7,045 nucleotides of DNA, from contig JAIELR010000235.1 of the NCBI GenBank assembly GCA_019752835.1, positions 1 through 7,045 on the forward strand, read 5' to 3'. Both the position numbers and the translations under genes were made by a program. This document shows, piece by piece, positions 6,265-7,045 of the stretch (position 1 is its first letter; every line of letters begins with the position of its first letter). This DNA is from Gammaproteobacteria bacterium (GTDB taxonomy: Bacteria; Pseudomonadota; Gammaproteobacteria; UBA1113). The notes under the pieces are model-generated. The model searched no databases and had not been told where the DNA came from. It saw only the letters and a program-made list of their open reading frames with translations.

Positions 6265-6283
6265 TTGGGCAAGATGTGCCCAA
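6265..6283. repeat. 7-base inverted repeat TTGGGCA / TGCCCAA
   Basis: A perfect 7-base-pair stem with loop AGATG lies in the middle of the intergenic region. It has T5 before it and no T-run after it on the plus strand, and AAAA follows it on the minus strand, so it is not a normal terminator in either direction. It could be a second structural element or a protein site; its role is unknown. Confidence 0.45.
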
Positions 6284-6334
6284 TATTAGGCTTTTATGGA
6301 AAAAAGGACGAGTAATACAAAAATATCTCCTTGA

Positions 6335-6367
6335 TTTAATAATATCTTAAGCTTAGTTTGCTATGCT
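6335..6367 (+). promoter_or_regulatory. PmrA-box-like tandem repeat and -10 of the ankyrin-like gene
   Basis: TTTAA (6335-6339) and CTTAA (6346-6350) start 11 bases apart as TTTAATAATATCTTAA. About 12 of 14 defined positions agree with the PmrA consensus as I recall it (cTTAATatT, two bases, cTTAA). Eleven bases after the second half-site stands TATGCT (6362-6367), a fair -10. That is the geometry expected when an OmpR-family activator replaces the -35. PmrA is the known activator of icm/dot and effector genes in Legionella and Coxiella. The region is AT-rich, so chance cannot be excluded. Confidence 0.5.
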
Positions 6368-6385
6368 TGTTTTAAGGTTGAGTTC

Positions 6386-6400
6386 ACGATAGCGTATCGT
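6386..6400. promoter_or_regulatory. 15-base palindrome ACGATA-GCG-TATCGT, possible operator
   Basis: Two perfect 6-base arms flank a 3-base centre, 18 bases downstream of the proposed -10 and 42 bases before the ATG at 6442. It would lie in the early leader of the transcript, where a bound repressor could block elongation or an RNA stem could form. No regulator is recognised. Confidence 0.4.
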
Positions 6401-6441
6401 AGATTTAACAGGATTCGTTTCTCAGGGTTTTGGAGAATAGC

Positions 6442-7045
6442 ATGGCAGCAAATACACAAGAATTACAACAAGAACTTAAAGACGCGATTGACGGGGACAA
6501 CTCGGAGCGTGTTTTAACGCTTTTAGACGAACACAATCCCGGCATTGATGCTCAAATCATCTTAGCTTCACCTGCTGCTATCCAACACGCGGATGCCGTA
6601 CTCCAAGCTGAAACCCTACTGCAGTATGCAGGCCGTGTGGGCAGTAAACAAGTGGTCGAAGCTTTGATACGTCGAGGCGCCAAGGTGGAGAATGAATTTA
6701 CCGCCTTATTTCTTCCAGACCATCCCATAGGCGCACTCGCTAATCCCGATCTCATCGCGCGTTTTAAGATAATATATGACTTCGCGGTGGAGCAGCAAAG
6801 TGCAAACCCTGGTAATAATAGAATACGCGCACTTAAAACGGTAAATGACTTAAAGGCGCTCTGTAAATCCTTTGATGCCAGTATTGACAGCTTCACACCG
6901 ACACCAGGTGTAGATCCCGTTTCTGGTACTATCAAAGAAGAAAGGGGTAAAGTTGCAGCGCATTTTGTTTGGGATGAATTAAAACGGTTTTTAGACGATT
7001 CGACCCATGCGGGCAATCCCAAAGAAATAGGCATTGAATTTTTGA
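6442..7045 (+). CDS. ankyrin-repeat-like protein, candidate Dot/Icm effector (partial, open at the right edge)
   Basis: The frame from ATG 6442 is open to the end of the window, giving 201 residues with no stop. GGAGA lies 5 bases upstream of the start. Residues about 9-37 (LKDAIDGDNSERVLTLLDEH region) resemble an N-terminal ankyrin cap. Residues about 57-84 (ETLLQYAGRVGSKQVVEALI, then RRGAKVEN) fit a degenerate ankyrin repeat with the usual LL.YA...G...VV..LI..GA.V pattern. The rest (about 100-201) is helical and charged, with one Cys (141), and I do not recognise it. There is no signal peptide or membrane segment. Ankyrin proteins are common Dot/Icm effectors in Legionellales. The PmrA-like promoter and the location beside dotA support that idea, but the C-terminal translocation signal lies outside the window. 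Confidence 0.8.
   Translation, partial: MAANTQELQQELKDAIDGDNSERVLTLLDEHNPGIDAQIILASPAAIQHADAVLQAETLLQYAGRVGSKQVVEALIRRGAKVENEFTALFLPDHPIGALANPDLIARFKIIYDFAVEQQSANPGNNRIRALKTVNDLKALCKSFDASIDSFTPTPGVDPVSGTIKEERGKVAAHFVWDELKRFLDDSTHAGNPKEIGIEFL

Larger units (their letters stand above)
6101..6441 (+). other. intergenic region with terminator, hairpin and promoter elements
   Basis: These 341 bases hold no supported gene. From left to right they contain a strong terminator (6122-6159), an AT-rich stretch without visible signal, a 7-base-pair hairpin (6265-6283), a PmrA-like repeat with a -10 (6335-6367), a 15-base palindrome (6386-6400) and the GGAGA ribosome site (6432-6436) of the next gene. 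Confidence 0.6.

Noticed and set aside
6552..7034. Minus-strand frame of 160 codons at the right edge
   Set aside because: It is antisense to the ankyrin-like gene, which has a ribosome site, a promoter and recognisable repeats. The minus frame shows no such support.

Overview
The window holds part of a Dot/Icm (type IVB) secretion locus from a gammaproteobacterium of the order Legionellales. The basis is the divergent pair icmW–icmX and icmV–dotA, the arrangement known from Legionella and its relatives, and the clear protein resemblance of IcmW, IcmV and DotA to their families. An extra lipoprotein gene between icmW and icmX and the modest, AT-leaning base composition suggest a Coxiellaceae-type or other non-Legionella lineage. 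The genus cannot be fixed from the sequence alone.

Layout. Bases 1-1623 are read on the minus strand: icmW (1623 to 1177), then a short proline-rich lipoprotein overlapping it by 4 bases (1180 to 752), then icmX (723 to beyond base 1, open at the left edge). Bases 1624-1927 are the divergent regulatory region. Bases 1928-5536 are read on the plus strand: icmV, then dotA only 3 bases later. After dotA come a small hairpin, a near-consensus sigma70 promoter, and a 145-residue glycine-rich protein of unknown function (5663-6100) that ends at a strong hairpin terminator. An intergenic stretch of about 340 bases follows. It carries a PmrA-box-like tandem repeat correctly placed over a -10 element and a 15-base palindrome. 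It leads into an ankyrin-like gene open at the right edge (6442 onward).

How the genes fit together. DotA and IcmV are inner-membrane parts of the apparatus. IcmW is a cytosolic adaptor that, with IcmS, delivers effectors to the coupling complex. IcmX is an exported periplasmic component. The lipoprotein would sit in the periplasm or outer membrane and is probably translated together with icmW. The 145-residue protein has its own promoter and no export signal, so it may be an accessory factor or a substrate. The ankyrin-like gene with a PmrA-like promoter looks like a candidate effector.

The secretion system itself is known. The less described parts are the lipoprotein, the 145-residue protein and the ankyrin-like gene. 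I see no tRNA, rRNA, insertion sequence, CRISPR array or phage gene in the window.
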